A DNA stretch of 64,000 nt from assembly GCF_042676605.1 (NCBI RefSeq), contig NZ_JBHTHQ010000012.1, positions 153,363 through 217,362 of the forward strand, given 5' to 3'. Below, in pieces: positions 34,003-42,814 of this stretch; the stretch's first letter is position 1, and the number at the start of each line of letters is the position of its first letter. This DNA is from Alloscardovia venturai. GTDB lineage: Bacteria > Actinomycetota > Actinomycetes > Actinomycetales > Bifidobacteriaceae. The notes under the pieces are model-generated. The model was not told the origin of the DNA and ran no database searches. It saw nothing but the letters and a program-made list of their open reading frames with translations. The translations under genes and the position numbers were made by a program.

Positions 34003-35024
34003 CGTGCACCTTCCTTTGCGTTTGCTGTGTAAATATAACGTGGGTAATGATTTGCGCTACGGATAACTCTCGGTATCGGTTTCCCCGTCGGATCCGTGGC
34101 CCGTTGCAGTCGTCTCTCATGGCGTATCTGCGCAGGAGTAAGTAGCTGAGTAGGATCTTGCGCGTGGTTGTGATATCTTGACGCTTCCAGTGCTTCTTTG
34201 TCAAGAAGTCTTCGCTCAATTTTGGCTAATGTGCGCGAGATGACCAGAGCATTTTCCGGACGATCGGCAGGGTTTTTCGCGAGCATACTCATGACGAATT
34301 CTGATAGCTGCCAGTCGATAAAGTCAGGCAATGGAGGCGCTGCCTCATTTACATGCGCTGCAGCGATGTCTACTGGCGTTTTCCCTGTAAATGGTCGGTG
34401 TCCGCACAAGCCTTCATACGCCACGACGCCCAGTGAATACAAATCTGACTGAGGAGTAGCTTGCTCACCTTGGGCTTGCTCAGGGGAAATGTACTGAGCC
34501 GTTCCTACGACCATTCCATCTTGTGTAATCTGACCCTGATCAGTGGAGTATGATACGCCGAAGTCAGTGATTTTAACTTCACCAGTTTGAGAGACCATGA
34601 TATTTGCAGGTTTGACGTCGCGGTGAATGATGCCATGACTATGTGCTACGAAAAGACCACGCGCAGTCTGAATAAGGATAGGCAAAAGCTCGGTGGCAGG
34701 AAGAGCTCCGCGACGTTTATAAATTTCAGAGAGAGACGGAGACGGGACATACTCCATGATGAGGAATCCGATGCCATCTTTTTCGTAGTATTCGAAGAGC
34801 GCAGCGATATTAGGGTGTGCTAGGTTGGCGGAATTGCGCGCCTCAGCACGTAGACGACGAAGTTTTGAATCATCTGCTGCTAAATCTCCGCGCAGCGCTT
34901 TAATCGCCACTGTGCGGTTAATTTCCATATCCTGACCGCGCCATACTTCGCCCATACCACCTTGAGCAAGACGCTTATCGAGGCGGTATCGGCGGTGAAT
35001 TAACTGACCTTCAACTAATCTCAT
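33999..35024 (-). CDS. pknA: Ser/Thr protein kinase, PknA-type
   Basis: This 341-residue kinase has the full catalytic set: AQGGMGEVWRG, Lys in VAIKALRGDL, HRDVKPANIMV, TDFGVSYST and an SPEQAQGE activation-segment end. After ~275 residues there is a basic tail with no membrane helix or PASTA repeats, unlike PknB and unlike the longer mycobacterial PknA, which does have a helix; the tail may bind the membrane through partners. Start and stop overlap pbpA and pknB by four bases each. Confidence 0.92.
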   Translation of the reverse strand: MRLVEGQLIHRRYRLDKRLAQGGMGEVWRGQDMEINRTVAIKALRGDLAADDSKLRRLRAEARNSANLAHPNIAALFEYYEKDGIGFLIMEYVPSPSLSEIYKRRGALPATELLPILIQTARGLFVAHSHGIIHRDVKPANIMVSQTGEVKITDFGVSYSTDQGQITQDGMVVGTAQYISPEQAQGEQATPQSDLYSLGVVAYEGLCGHRPFTGKTPVDIAAAHVNEAAPPLPDFIDWQLSEFVMSMLAKNPADRPENALVISRTLAKIERRLLDKEALEASRYHNHAQDPTQLLTPAQIRHERRLQRATDPTGKPIPRVIRSANHYPRYIYTANAKEGAR

Positions 35025-36484
35025 TGCAGATACTCCTGAATGAGGGAACGCATGATAGGACCTGCCTCCTGTATACCGTAACCACTAATGCCGTGGAGAA
35101 CGATGCTGATAGCAATCTTAGGATTATCTGCTGGAGCAAATCCCATAAGCCACCCATTGTTTGTACTATTGCCAAGCTGTGCTGTGCCTGTCTTCGCTGC
35201 GACTTTTACCCCTGATGGTGCTGCTCCAGGAGCATCTTTCGACACAACGGCTTGCATCATTTGGTTGAGCGCGCTCGCTGTCGAAGAGCTAAACGCGGTG
35301 GAGAGAGTTTGCGTGGAGCGCTGCGATATCAAGGACAAGTCATTTGCGCGTACAGTGTCGACCAGCGTAGGTTTTACCATGACACCACCGTTTGCTACGG
35401 TCGATGCAATCATCGCATTGAGAAGCGGAGTCTCCGTGACGTCGCCTTGCCCAATGGAGCTCAACGCGAGTTTATCTGCAGTCTGGTTTGTAGGGAAATT
35501 TGAAGCAACCGCGGTCATAGGAACGCCGATATTATTTGATCCATCAATAGTAATAGTGCTGCCAAAACCAAGCTTCTTCGCCATATCGCTTATTTTGCTT
35601 TCGCCTAACGTAACTCCTAGCTGTGCGAAAGCGGTGTTTGAGGAGTATGCTAGCGCATTTTCCAGTGAAATCTGACCATTTGTGCCATTTGCGATTGACG
35701 TTGAATTTGGCAAGTCAGTAGCTGTGCCAGGTAAACGGTATGTAGCGCCTGCTGGAATTTGTGTATCGGGTGAGTAATTTCCCGTTTCAAGTGCGGCGGC
35801 AGCTACCACTACCTTGAACGTTGAGCCTGGGGAGTAGAGCTGGTTCGTAGCACGATTGATAAGTACAGAATTTGAGTCGTGAGCAAGGTCTGAATAAGTC
35901 TGCGCTACTGCCTCAGTATCATGCGAAGCAAGCGCATTTGGGTCATAGCTTGGTGTGGATGCCATCGCTAAGATACGTCCAGTAGAAGGCTCCATCGCGA
36001 CAACTGCCCCATCATAACCGTGAGTTGTAAGCAACTGGTAAGCGAGTTTTTGGAGTTTCGTATCGATAGAAGTAGTAATGACAGCGCCGGAATCAGTATT
36101 TCCCGTCAAAAGGTTCTTCAAGCGGGAAATCCACAAGCCAGAAGCCTGACCAGAAAGCTGCGAATTGCGTGATGCTTCCACACCGCGGTCAGCGCGGACG
36201 GTTACAGAGAAGTAGCCGGTCACAGGAGCATACACTGCTCCATCTGTATAAGAGCGTTGATAGTGGAAGAAGTCATTGCTTGGGGCAGAACTTGCGAGAA
36301 TAGTACCGTCACTTGCCAAAATTGAGCCGCGCGGACGAGAATACTCTTTGTATAAAGAACGAGTATTACGAGTATCCGAATTAAGCTGTTCACTCGTCAC
36401 AACCATGAGAAGACTCGAGGAAATGCCAAGAATTACGAAGAGTGAAATGACTACGTAAAAGATGTGACGCAGAGATCTATTCAT
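35021..36484 (-). CDS. pbpA: penicillin-binding protein A, transpeptidase
   Basis: This 487-residue class B PBP has one N-terminal membrane helix (~10-30), a short dimerisation domain and a transpeptidase domain. The active-site SPGSTFK is the SxxK motif, SSN is in AYSSNTAFAQLG, and KTGTAQLG is the KTG motif. It cross-links septal or polar peptidoglycan with the RodA/FtsW partner encoded directly upstream (8-base overlap). The usual length of actinobacterial PbpA matches. Confidence 0.94.
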   Translation of the reverse strand: MNRSLRHIFYVVISLFVILGISSSLLMVVTSEQLNSDTRNTRSLYKEYSRPRGSILASDGTILASSAPSNDFFHYQRSYTDGAVYAPVTGYFSVTVRADRGVEASRNSQLSGQASGLWISRLKNLLTGNTDSGAVITTSIDTKLQKLAYQLLTTHGYDGAVVAMEPSTGRILAMASTPSYDPNALASHDTEAVAQTYSDLAHDSNSVLINRATNQLYSPGSTFKVVVAAAALETGNYSPDTQIPAGATYRLPGTATDLPNSTSIANGTNGQISLENALAYSSNTAFAQLGVTLGESKISDMAKKLGFGSTITIDGSNNIGVPMTAVASNFPTNQTADKLALSSIGQGDVTETPLLNAMIASTVANGGVMVKPTLVDTVRANDLSLISQRSTQTLSTAFSSSTASALNQMMQAVVSKDAPGAAPSGVKVAAKTGTAQLGNSTNNGWLMGFAPADNPKIAISIVLHGISGYGIQEAGPIMRSLIQEYLQ

Positions 36485-38195
36485 CGTCTTCTCCTTCCTC
36501 TAAGCGCACGTGAGGCGTCTCTTGCGTATCTTCCACAGTACTTTCTTGTGCGGGTTTTACTTGGTTGTCGTGTATGTTTCCTGGTAATGCGTCTCCAGAA
36601 CTACTTCCAAGGCTACTTTCGGAGCTACTTTCAGAACTTTCGTGGTTATCGCTTTCAGGGTTTTCATCCTCAAGAATTTCACTTTCAGACGTAAGCGCTG
36701 GTATGACCGTAGTAACATCGTTGGAAACCACTGGAATCGCATCTGAAGTAATCGCGCGTGGCTCACGATGAGCGTGCTTTTCATGACGTTCCTCCTGAGC
36801 TTTCTTCTCGTTGATAACTTCCATCGCCGCCATGGCAAAGGTGTCGGAGTCAATGTCGGCTTCAGGCTTATTTGCCTGGTTAGAGATAATGAGCAGAAGA
36901 GTGGCTACAGCCCAATTTGCAAGGAGACTGGAACCGCCAGCAGCCATATATGGCAGCGTGAGACCTGTTAGGGGGATGACGAGCGTAATGCCACCGATGA
37001 CAGTAAACACTTGGAATGCCATAGTAAAGGCGAGACCGGAAGCGAGAAGTTTACCAAATCCGTCCTTGACCTTGATAGCAGTCACAATCGCCGAGCCAAC
37101 GATGATGGCATAAATAGTGAGAATGGCAAATATACCAGCAAGTCCGAGCTCTTCCCCCAGAGAAGAGAAGATGAAATCGGAGTTTGCTAGGGGAGTGAGT
37201 GCTGGGTAGCCTTGACCAAGTCCTGTACCGAGTATGCCACCCGCTGCCAAGCCGAAGATACCTGTGACAAGTTGCTGAGAACCGCCGATGGCTTGGTACG
37301 TCTGATTATCGAATGGGTGCATCCATGCGTGCACACGGTTTTGGACATGAGGGAAGGTAGAAGCTGCAAGAACTGCTGCTGCGATGAAGAAGAGCAGACC
37401 GATGAGTATCCAGCTTGTACGTCCCGTTGCGACGTAGAGCATGCAAACGAACATGGCGAAGAAGAGCAGACCCGTTCCTAAATCTTTCTGTAGCACGAGC
37501 ACCGCCATACATGCAGCCCACACTACGATGATAGGACCGAGATCCCGCAGACGAGGCAGATGCATTTTTCCGATTTTCTTTCCGCCAACTGCCAACTGAT
37601 CGCGGTGGTCAAAAAGATAGGATGCAAAGAAAATTGCCATGAAAATCTTTGCAAATTCAGCAGGTTGGAGACTACGTCCCGCGATGTTGATCCAAATGCG
37701 CGAACCGTTTATCGTCACGCCGAGCCCTGGAATCATAGGAGAAAAGAGCAAAATCAAGCCAATAATCATGAAGATATAGCTGAATTTGCGGAAGACTCGA
37801 TAGTCACGCACCGCTATCAGAGCGATACCTGTGAGAACTAACGCTAAGGTGAGCCACACTGCTTGGTTAAAACCAGCACCTGAAGAGCGTCCAAGACCTT
37901 GGTTTTCATAGTCTATACGTATGATTTCTACAAGCCCGATCAGGCTTAGCGTCGTGACAGAGAAGAATACGGTTTGTGAGGCCCATTGCTGCGCGAAGCA
38001 CAGTACAATCCATACGCCGACGATGAATGCTGCAATTGCTATACATACGCCAGCATAATGCTGAGGGAAACTATTGGTCAGCTTAAAGAACATCTGGAAA
38101 AGCGCGACGCTTGCGATAACGGCGACGAGAGCGAGCATACCAAACTGGCGCAGCCGCGTCTTTACTACCCCTGCAACTACTCCTGTACGTGTCAC
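36477..38195 (-). CDS. rodA: FtsW/RodA/SpoVE-type glycosyltransferase
   Basis: This 572-residue SEDS protein has about 11-12 membrane helices in residues ~15-455, with conserved SEDS features: GSRIWINIAGRSLQPAEFAKI, a DLGTGLLFF segment, GLGQGYPALTPLANSDFIFSSLGEELG and LTGLTLPYMAAGGSS. It polymerises lipid II together with the PBP. The last ~115 residues are a hydrophilic, strongly acidic Ser/Glu-rich tail, long for this family and rich in possible kinase targets. It overlaps pstP by four bases and pbpA by eight. Confidence 0.94.
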   Translation of the reverse strand: MTRTGVVAGVVKTRLRQFGMLALVAVIASVALFQMFFKLTNSFPQHYAGVCIAIAAFIVGVWIVLCFAQQWASQTVFFSVTTLSLIGLVEIIRIDYENQGLGRSSGAGFNQAVWLTLALVLTGIALIAVRDYRVFRKFSYIFMIIGLILLFSPMIPGLGVTINGSRIWINIAGRSLQPAEFAKIFMAIFFASYLFDHRDQLAVGGKKIGKMHLPRLRDLGPIIVVWAACMAVLVLQKDLGTGLLFFAMFVCMLYVATGRTSWILIGLLFFIAAAVLAASTFPHVQNRVHAWMHPFDNQTYQAIGGSQQLVTGIFGLAAGGILGTGLGQGYPALTPLANSDFIFSSLGEELGLAGIFAILTIYAIIVGSAIVTAIKVKDGFGKLLASGLAFTMAFQVFTVIGGITLVIPLTGLTLPYMAAGGSSLLANWAVATLLLIISNQANKPEADIDSDTFAMAAMEVINEKKAQEERHEKHAHREPRAITSDAIPVVSNDVTTVIPALTSESEILEDENPESDNHESSESSSESSLGSSSGDALPGNIHDNQVKPAQESTVEDTQETPHVRLEEGEDDE

Positions 38196-39928
38196 TTCTG
38201 ACCACTGTCCTTGGTCGAAGAGTCGTTATGCGCTTGACTTTCAATAGTTTTCACATAACGACGAGCTTGAGGGTAGTCCTTGACAGTGATTCCGTTTTTG
38301 ATACGGTTCTGCCAGCCTTGTGGCAAATCACTCATCTTCGTGTCGGTATCTTCTATTTTATGACTCAAATTCCAATGGAAGATATTTGTATTGACGCCTT
38401 GATAAATCGCCACGTACCCGTCTGAATCGCTGACATAGTACTGTGATTGGCTCCACGAGTATGTTTGCCATCCGATGACACACAAAATTGCAATAATTGC
38501 TGCACTAATCGCAGAATTAATCGCGATAGTGCGTTTACGGCGCTTACGAGCTTTGCGCGCATCTTCTGCGCGTTTGATACGCAAAGCTTGTGCTACATCG
38601 GGGTCATGAGGGTCATCGCTAACCTCACCAGTGGCTTTGCGAACTATAGGAATTTCGCCTGTCGGTGCTACTGCCATGACATCGTCATGGATATCCACGT
38701 CAGCGCTGGCAGGACGTACGACACGCTGGATTTCAAAGCGTTCGTCATCGTGCTCATCGCTGGCGTTACGACTGTTTTTGCTGCCTTCTAGAAGTTCCTC
38801 GAGAGTATCGGCGCTCGTATCAAAATCTTGCGAACTTGAAACCGACGACCCATCCTGCTGTGCATTGTGTATCTGAGCAGGTTCTTGGTCGTAACTTTGC
38901 CCGCCATCTGTCGAAATAGCGGCAGCTTGATTTAGCGTTTGATCTGCCGTTTGGTCTGCTATTTGGTTTGCTACCATATGACCGGTGGCTTGGTTAGTCA
39001 ATTGTGCGGCGCGTAGAGCAGGAGAATTTAATGTATCGTCATATTCAAATGCGGGAGCCACAGCTACTAATGTATTGAGAACGTTAGCAAGAGGCTGAGG
39101 GTCGGCACTCGCGGCACCTGCTACGAGGCTCATCTTCGCCGATGCATTTGCCAAAGAAATAGGGGCATCCTGTGCATCTAAGTCGTAGCAGTCAGCAATT
39201 GCTACGGTTACGTTATCCGTGGAACCACCCTTGAGCGCCATACCGACTAAGGTTTGTGCGCACTCCTGCATGTGAGGATGAGTCATGAGAGTTTCACGTA
39301 TTGTGTCATCAGAGAGCACACCGCACAGACCGTCTGAACACAGCATCCAGCGGTCGCCTGCTTGGGCTTTGCGAACAGTGATGTCAGGGCGTGGATCGAT
39401 ATCAAAATCACCGAGTACGCGCATGACTACATTGCGTTGAGGATGTGAATGAGCTTCCTCCTCAGTGATGCGCCCCGTATCGATGAGATGCTGAACATAC
39501 GAATGATCTTTAGTTACGCGGATAATTTCGCCTTCGCGTACCATATACGCACGTGAGTCCCCGATGTGAGCGGCTATCCAGTATCCGTTGACGAGCACGA
39601 CAGCAGTGACAGTGGTACCCATACCCGCGAGCTGCTTTTCACGGTCTGCTTTGCCAACGATTGCATCATGGGCTGCGATGACAGACGTGGACAGCATGGA
39701 AGCCACTTCGTCGACAGCTCGCGATTTATTTGTCGACAATTGATGCGTTTCAATGTGGGCTAATGAGCGGATGGCAATGGTCGAAGCAGTATCGCCTCCG
39801 GCGTGACCGCCCATACCATCGCATACGGCTATGAGACGAATACCTGCAAATGCGGAGTCTTGATTGTTCTTACGTACCAAACCGATGTCTGACACGGTGG
39901 TGGAAGTCATCGTCAGCACTTGTGTCAC
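38192..39928 (-). CDS. pstP: PP2C-type Ser/Thr phosphatase
   Basis: This 578-residue phosphatase opposes PknA and PknB. The PP2C domain (residues ~8-240) carries the metal ligands in RKNNQDSAF, ICDGMGGHAGG-like VCDGMGGHAGG, HIGDSRAYMV and GGSTDNVTVAIAD. A long Gln/Asp-rich linker (~240-480) contains a run of short ADQTADQ-type repeats. One membrane helix (~494-515) and a small external domain of ~60 residues follow. The start overlaps fhaB by four bases; an alternative ATG lies six codons inside. Confidence 0.93.
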   Translation of the reverse strand: MTQVLTMTSTTVSDIGLVRKNNQDSAFAGIRLIAVCDGMGGHAGGDTASTIAIRSLAHIETHQLSTNKSRAVDEVASMLSTSVIAAHDAIVGKADREKQLAGMGTTVTAVVLVNGYWIAAHIGDSRAYMVREGEIIRVTKDHSYVQHLIDTGRITEEEAHSHPQRNVVMRVLGDFDIDPRPDITVRKAQAGDRWMLCSDGLCGVLSDDTIRETLMTHPHMQECAQTLVGMALKGGSTDNVTVAIADCYDLDAQDAPISLANASAKMSLVAGAASADPQPLANVLNTLVAVAPAFEYDDTLNSPALRAAQLTNQATGHMVANQIADQTADQTLNQAAAISTDGGQSYDQEPAQIHNAQQDGSSVSSSQDFDTSADTLEELLEGSKNSRNASDEHDDERFEIQRVVRPASADVDIHDDVMAVAPTGEIPIVRKATGEVSDDPHDPDVAQALRIKRAEDARKARKRRKRTIAINSAISAAIIAILCVIGWQTYSWSQSQYYVSDSDGYVAIYQGVNTNIFHWNLSHKIEDTDTKMSDLPQGWQNRIKNGITVKDYPQARRYVKTIESQAHNDSSTKDSGQK

Positions 39929-40512
39929 CTCAGCTCAAATGTTGTAGCGCCAATGCGGACTGGAACTCCCGCAGGAAGGAAGCATGCTCCATGAATAGGC
40001 TGACCGGCGACTTTTGTGCCGTTCGTGGAACCTAAATCTTCTACTGCCCACTGACCGCTTGCTGCATCCAAAAATACGCGAGCATGATGAGAGGAGACAA
40101 ATTCATCATCGAGGACAAGATTGTTATTTGCCGCGCGCCCTAGCGAGATAGCGCCGGTGCCTAATTGCATGGTAGTGCCAGATAGCGGACCGTCGATGAT
40201 AGTAAGTATGGCAGGCACGTGTCCATTAACGCTCGCATTGCTTCCTGCAGTCTGTGCCTGTGCATGGGATATGTGGCTCGATGCCGCTGGATGCGTCGCT
40301 GAGCTGGCGGTCGAATTTACTGAATGCACAGGGGCTGCGTCGCCGATGACAACCATATGATTCTCACGCTCGCGACGTGCACGCGCGCGGTGAGATTTGC
40401 GTGGAGCTAAAGCCTCTACGTCGCGGTTAATGGCGCGGACCGCAAGCCACACAAAAATCCATAAGGCAGCTAAGAGCCCGTACTTCAAAATGGCGAAAGT
40501 TAAATCTGTCAT
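39925..40512 (-). CDS. fhaB: FHA-domain protein FhaB
   Basis: This 195-residue protein has an N-terminal membrane helix (FAILKYGLLAALWIFVWLAV) and a C-terminal FHA domain (~105-195: SLGRAANNNLVL, SSHHARVF, EDLGSTNGTKV) that binds phosphothreonine. The linker is Ser/Ala-rich. The ATG at 40512 matches the family start MTDLTFA; a GTG three codons upstream is unlikely. FhaB links the kinases to the SEDS/PBP pair and is the first gene of the overlapping chain fhaB-pstP-rodA-pbpA-pknA-pknB. Confidence 0.93.
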   Translation of the reverse strand: MTDLTFAILKYGLLAALWIFVWLAVRAINRDVEALAPRKSHRARARRERENHMVVIGDAAPVHSVNSTASSATHPAASSHISHAQAQTAGSNASVNGHVPAILTIIDGPLSGTTMQLGTGAISLGRAANNNLVLDDEFVSSHHARVFLDAASGQWAVEDLGSTNGTKVAGQPIHGACFLPAGVPVRIGATTFELR

Positions 40513-40634
40513 AATACTCACTTACGACTATACTTTTCAAGCCGTATTTACCGCAGACACATATGCATTGTGGACGTCATATTGCGCGTCTGTGCTCTAC
40601 GCCTTACAGCTTCGCGCGAGTCTGTACGCGTTAT

Positions 40635-41330
40635 TTACTGAGCTTGTGCGCTTGCCCAGAACAAAATACGTGTACGACCGATAGTAATAGTGTTCCCGTC
40701 GAGAAGTGTGGCTGCTGGAGTTTGGTGACCTTCGACATACGTTCCGTTAGTAGAGCCCATATCGCGAGCAATGACGCCGTTTTCGGTGATATCGATTTCG
40801 AGATGGTTGCGGGAAATCCCAGGGTCATCTATGACGATATCGGAGGTAGAACCACGACCAATAATGGTCTTTTCAGCAGTTAAAAGATATTGGCGACCAT
40901 TGATTTCCAAGACTGGGCAGTCCTTCGTCGTCGATGACGTGACAGGAGCGGCATTGCCTTGCACAGATTCTGAACTCAAGCGGAAGTCCCCGCGCTCAAG
41001 GTCTAAATCTTCCTCAAAAATCACGACAACTGGACCGACAAAAGCATAGTGCTGGCTTTCAGCATACTTGGTGAGATTATCTGCGAGTTCGTTTGCAAGT
41101 GCCTCGCTACCCCACTTCTCAATATTGTCAAAGTCTGGGGTAGACAGTTTGATGCGATACTCATTAGGCGCCACAGTGCGATCGCGACCTACGCTCATGG
41201 TCTGAGAGTCAATCTCGCGTTCCAATGCGCTGGAAAGATCTACAGGCTGCAAATCTTTAGAACCAAAGCGGGAGAAAGCGCCTTCTACAGCGCCTTCTAC
41301 ACTCTTTTCAAGACGATCGAGGAATCCCAT
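40635..41330 (-). CDS. fhaA: DUF3662/FHA-domain protein FhaA
   Basis: This 231-residue cytosolic protein starts MGFLDRLEKSVEGAVEGAFSR, the DUF3662 start, and that domain spans ~1-120. The C-terminal FHA domain (~150-228) carries IIGRGSTSDIVI, SRNHLEI and DMGSTNGTYVEG. FhaA binds phosphorylated partners of the peptidoglycan pathway in mycobacteria. GAGGGAAAG lies four bases before the ATG at 41330. A 122-base gap separates it from fhaB, so fhaB may also have its own promoter. Confidence 0.93.
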   Translation of the reverse strand: MGFLDRLEKSVEGAVEGAFSRFGSKDLQPVDLSSALEREIDSQTMSVGRDRTVAPNEYRIKLSTPDFDNIEKWGSEALANELADNLTKYAESQHYAFVGPVVVIFEEDLDLERGDFRLSSESVQGNAAPVTSSTTKDCPVLEINGRQYLLTAEKTIIGRGSTSDIVIDDPGISRNHLEIDITENGVIARDMGSTNGTYVEGHQTPAATLLDGNTITIGRTRILFWASAQAQ

Positions 41331-41624
41331 GCTTTCCCTCACCTTTCATTACGTTTATTGCGCGCGTGGCGCGAAGAAACGCCTACCAATGCTTTTCTTA
41401 TTTGTAGTGCAATCCATCTCATCTTTGACTGTTTTTACAAGCATTTGCACATGCCATACACAACTGTCTCATGGCTATCTCTTGCGACGTGTACATTTCT
41501 CGTCATTCTTTCCTTAGTTTCGTTTGAGTTTGTGAATGTGTAAAGGAGTTGGCGCACGCGCGAGTAGGATAAGGACGAGAGACGTGAAAACGTCAAAGAA
41601 AAGAAGAGTAAAGGACGTGGAATC

Positions 41625-42728
41625 ATGGTGCAACTCGATGAGCGTGCAGCCGCTTACGGCGTGACGTTCCTTGACGATTCTTCAGATGAAGTGTATTTCA
41701 CTGGTATGAAGGGTGTGCATGCGCTGTTGGATGCATTTACCTCAGATGGGTGGTTTGAACCAGCTTCTCCGCGCGATGCTCAGCTCAACTTTGAGAAGTT
41801 CACTGCTGCTCCTACACCAGTAGTTGCCGAAAATGGAGATAAACTTCACTACGTACATATCAATGCAAAATTGCCTGATGCTGGTACTCAATCCATTGTG
41901 ATGATTACCGGTTTTACAGAGATGGCTGAGCACATGGAGGAGATGAGTTACTACTTCTGGCAAGCTGGCTTTGATGTGTGGATACTCGAGCATCGTGGGC
42001 ATGGGCGGTCTCCGCGCGATGTCAACGATATGGGCATGATTTGGATTGATGACTATCGCCGTTACGTCGCCGATGCTGAGAAGTTGATTCGCGACGTAGT
42101 ACGTCCACACGCTGCAACTTCCTTTGGTAAGGATGCTTCTGTTTATGTGTATGCCCATTCTATGGGTGGTGGCGTGGCGACTCTTATGGCTGAGCATACT
42201 CCAGGTCTAGTGAATAAGTACGTTCTTTCCGCGCCAATGATTGCACCGATTGCTGGTATGCCCGACTGGGTGGCTCGTCTGGCTACAGGATTCCTTGGTA
42301 CAGTGGCAGGAAAGACAAAGATTCCAGTCAGTATCAATCAAAAAGAATTCAATACTCAGTTCAACGAAGAGGGTGCTCGAGGCTTAAATCACAGTCGCGC
42401 ACTGTGGCTTCATACTCAACGTTTAGCGGCGAAAACGAATCAAATGTATGTTGCTTCAAACCGTTGGGCACAGCAAGCTATGAAGATGACGGATGATATT
42501 CTCGAGCCTCGTCATGTGAAACGCATCAGTGACCCTATGCTTCTTATTCAGTCGGAAAATGACAAGTGGGTGCGCACGGATAAGCAGGATGAATTTGTAG
42601 CGCTCGCGAAAGACGAGGGTGCTCCCGTTACAAAAATCGTCATGAAGGGAGCTCGTCATGAACTTGAGAGTGAAAAACCGGAGATTTTGCACGGTATGGT
42701 CGATGATATTCTTGACTTTTTAGCGTAG
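41625..42728 (+). CDS. alpha/beta hydrolase, lysophospholipase/monoglyceride lipase-like
   Basis: This 367-residue cytosolic hydrolase has the nucleophile in VYAHSMGGGVAT, the acid probably in LLIQSENDKWV and the histidine in GARHELESE. The GHGRSP loop (EHRGHGRSPRD) and oxyanion element fit the lysophospholipase L2/monoacylglycerol lipase group. An unusual ~55-residue N-terminus precedes the catalytic fold. AAAGGA stands about ten bases before the ATG. A terminator follows, so the gene stands alone. Confidence 0.85.
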   Translation: MVQLDERAAAYGVTFLDDSSDEVYFTGMKGVHALLDAFTSDGWFEPASPRDAQLNFEKFTAAPTPVVAENGDKLHYVHINAKLPDAGTQSIVMITGFTEMAEHMEEMSYYFWQAGFDVWILEHRGHGRSPRDVNDMGMIWIDDYRRYVADAEKLIRDVVRPHAATSFGKDASVYVYAHSMGGGVATLMAEHTPGLVNKYVLSAPMIAPIAGMPDWVARLATGFLGTVAGKTKIPVSINQKEFNTQFNEEGARGLNHSRALWLHTQRLAAKTNQMYVASNRWAQQAMKMTDDILEPRHVKRISDPMLLIQSENDKWVRTDKQDEFVALAKDEGAPVTKIVMKGARHELESEKPEILHGMVDDILDFLA

Positions 42729-42764
42729 TATGTCACGCAAATTGCGCAGAGAATGAGAACGTTT

Positions 42765-42790
42765 AGCCCGCGCTATTTCGCGGGCTTTGC
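42765..42790 (+). terminator. Rho-independent terminator after the hydrolase
   Basis: AGCCCGCG (42765-42772) pairs with CGCGGGCT (42779-42786) and is followed by TTGCTTTG. A short GC stem with a T-rich tail. Confidence 0.8.
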
Positions 42791-42814
42791 TTTGTCGGGT
42801 AAGTTAAAGGAATT

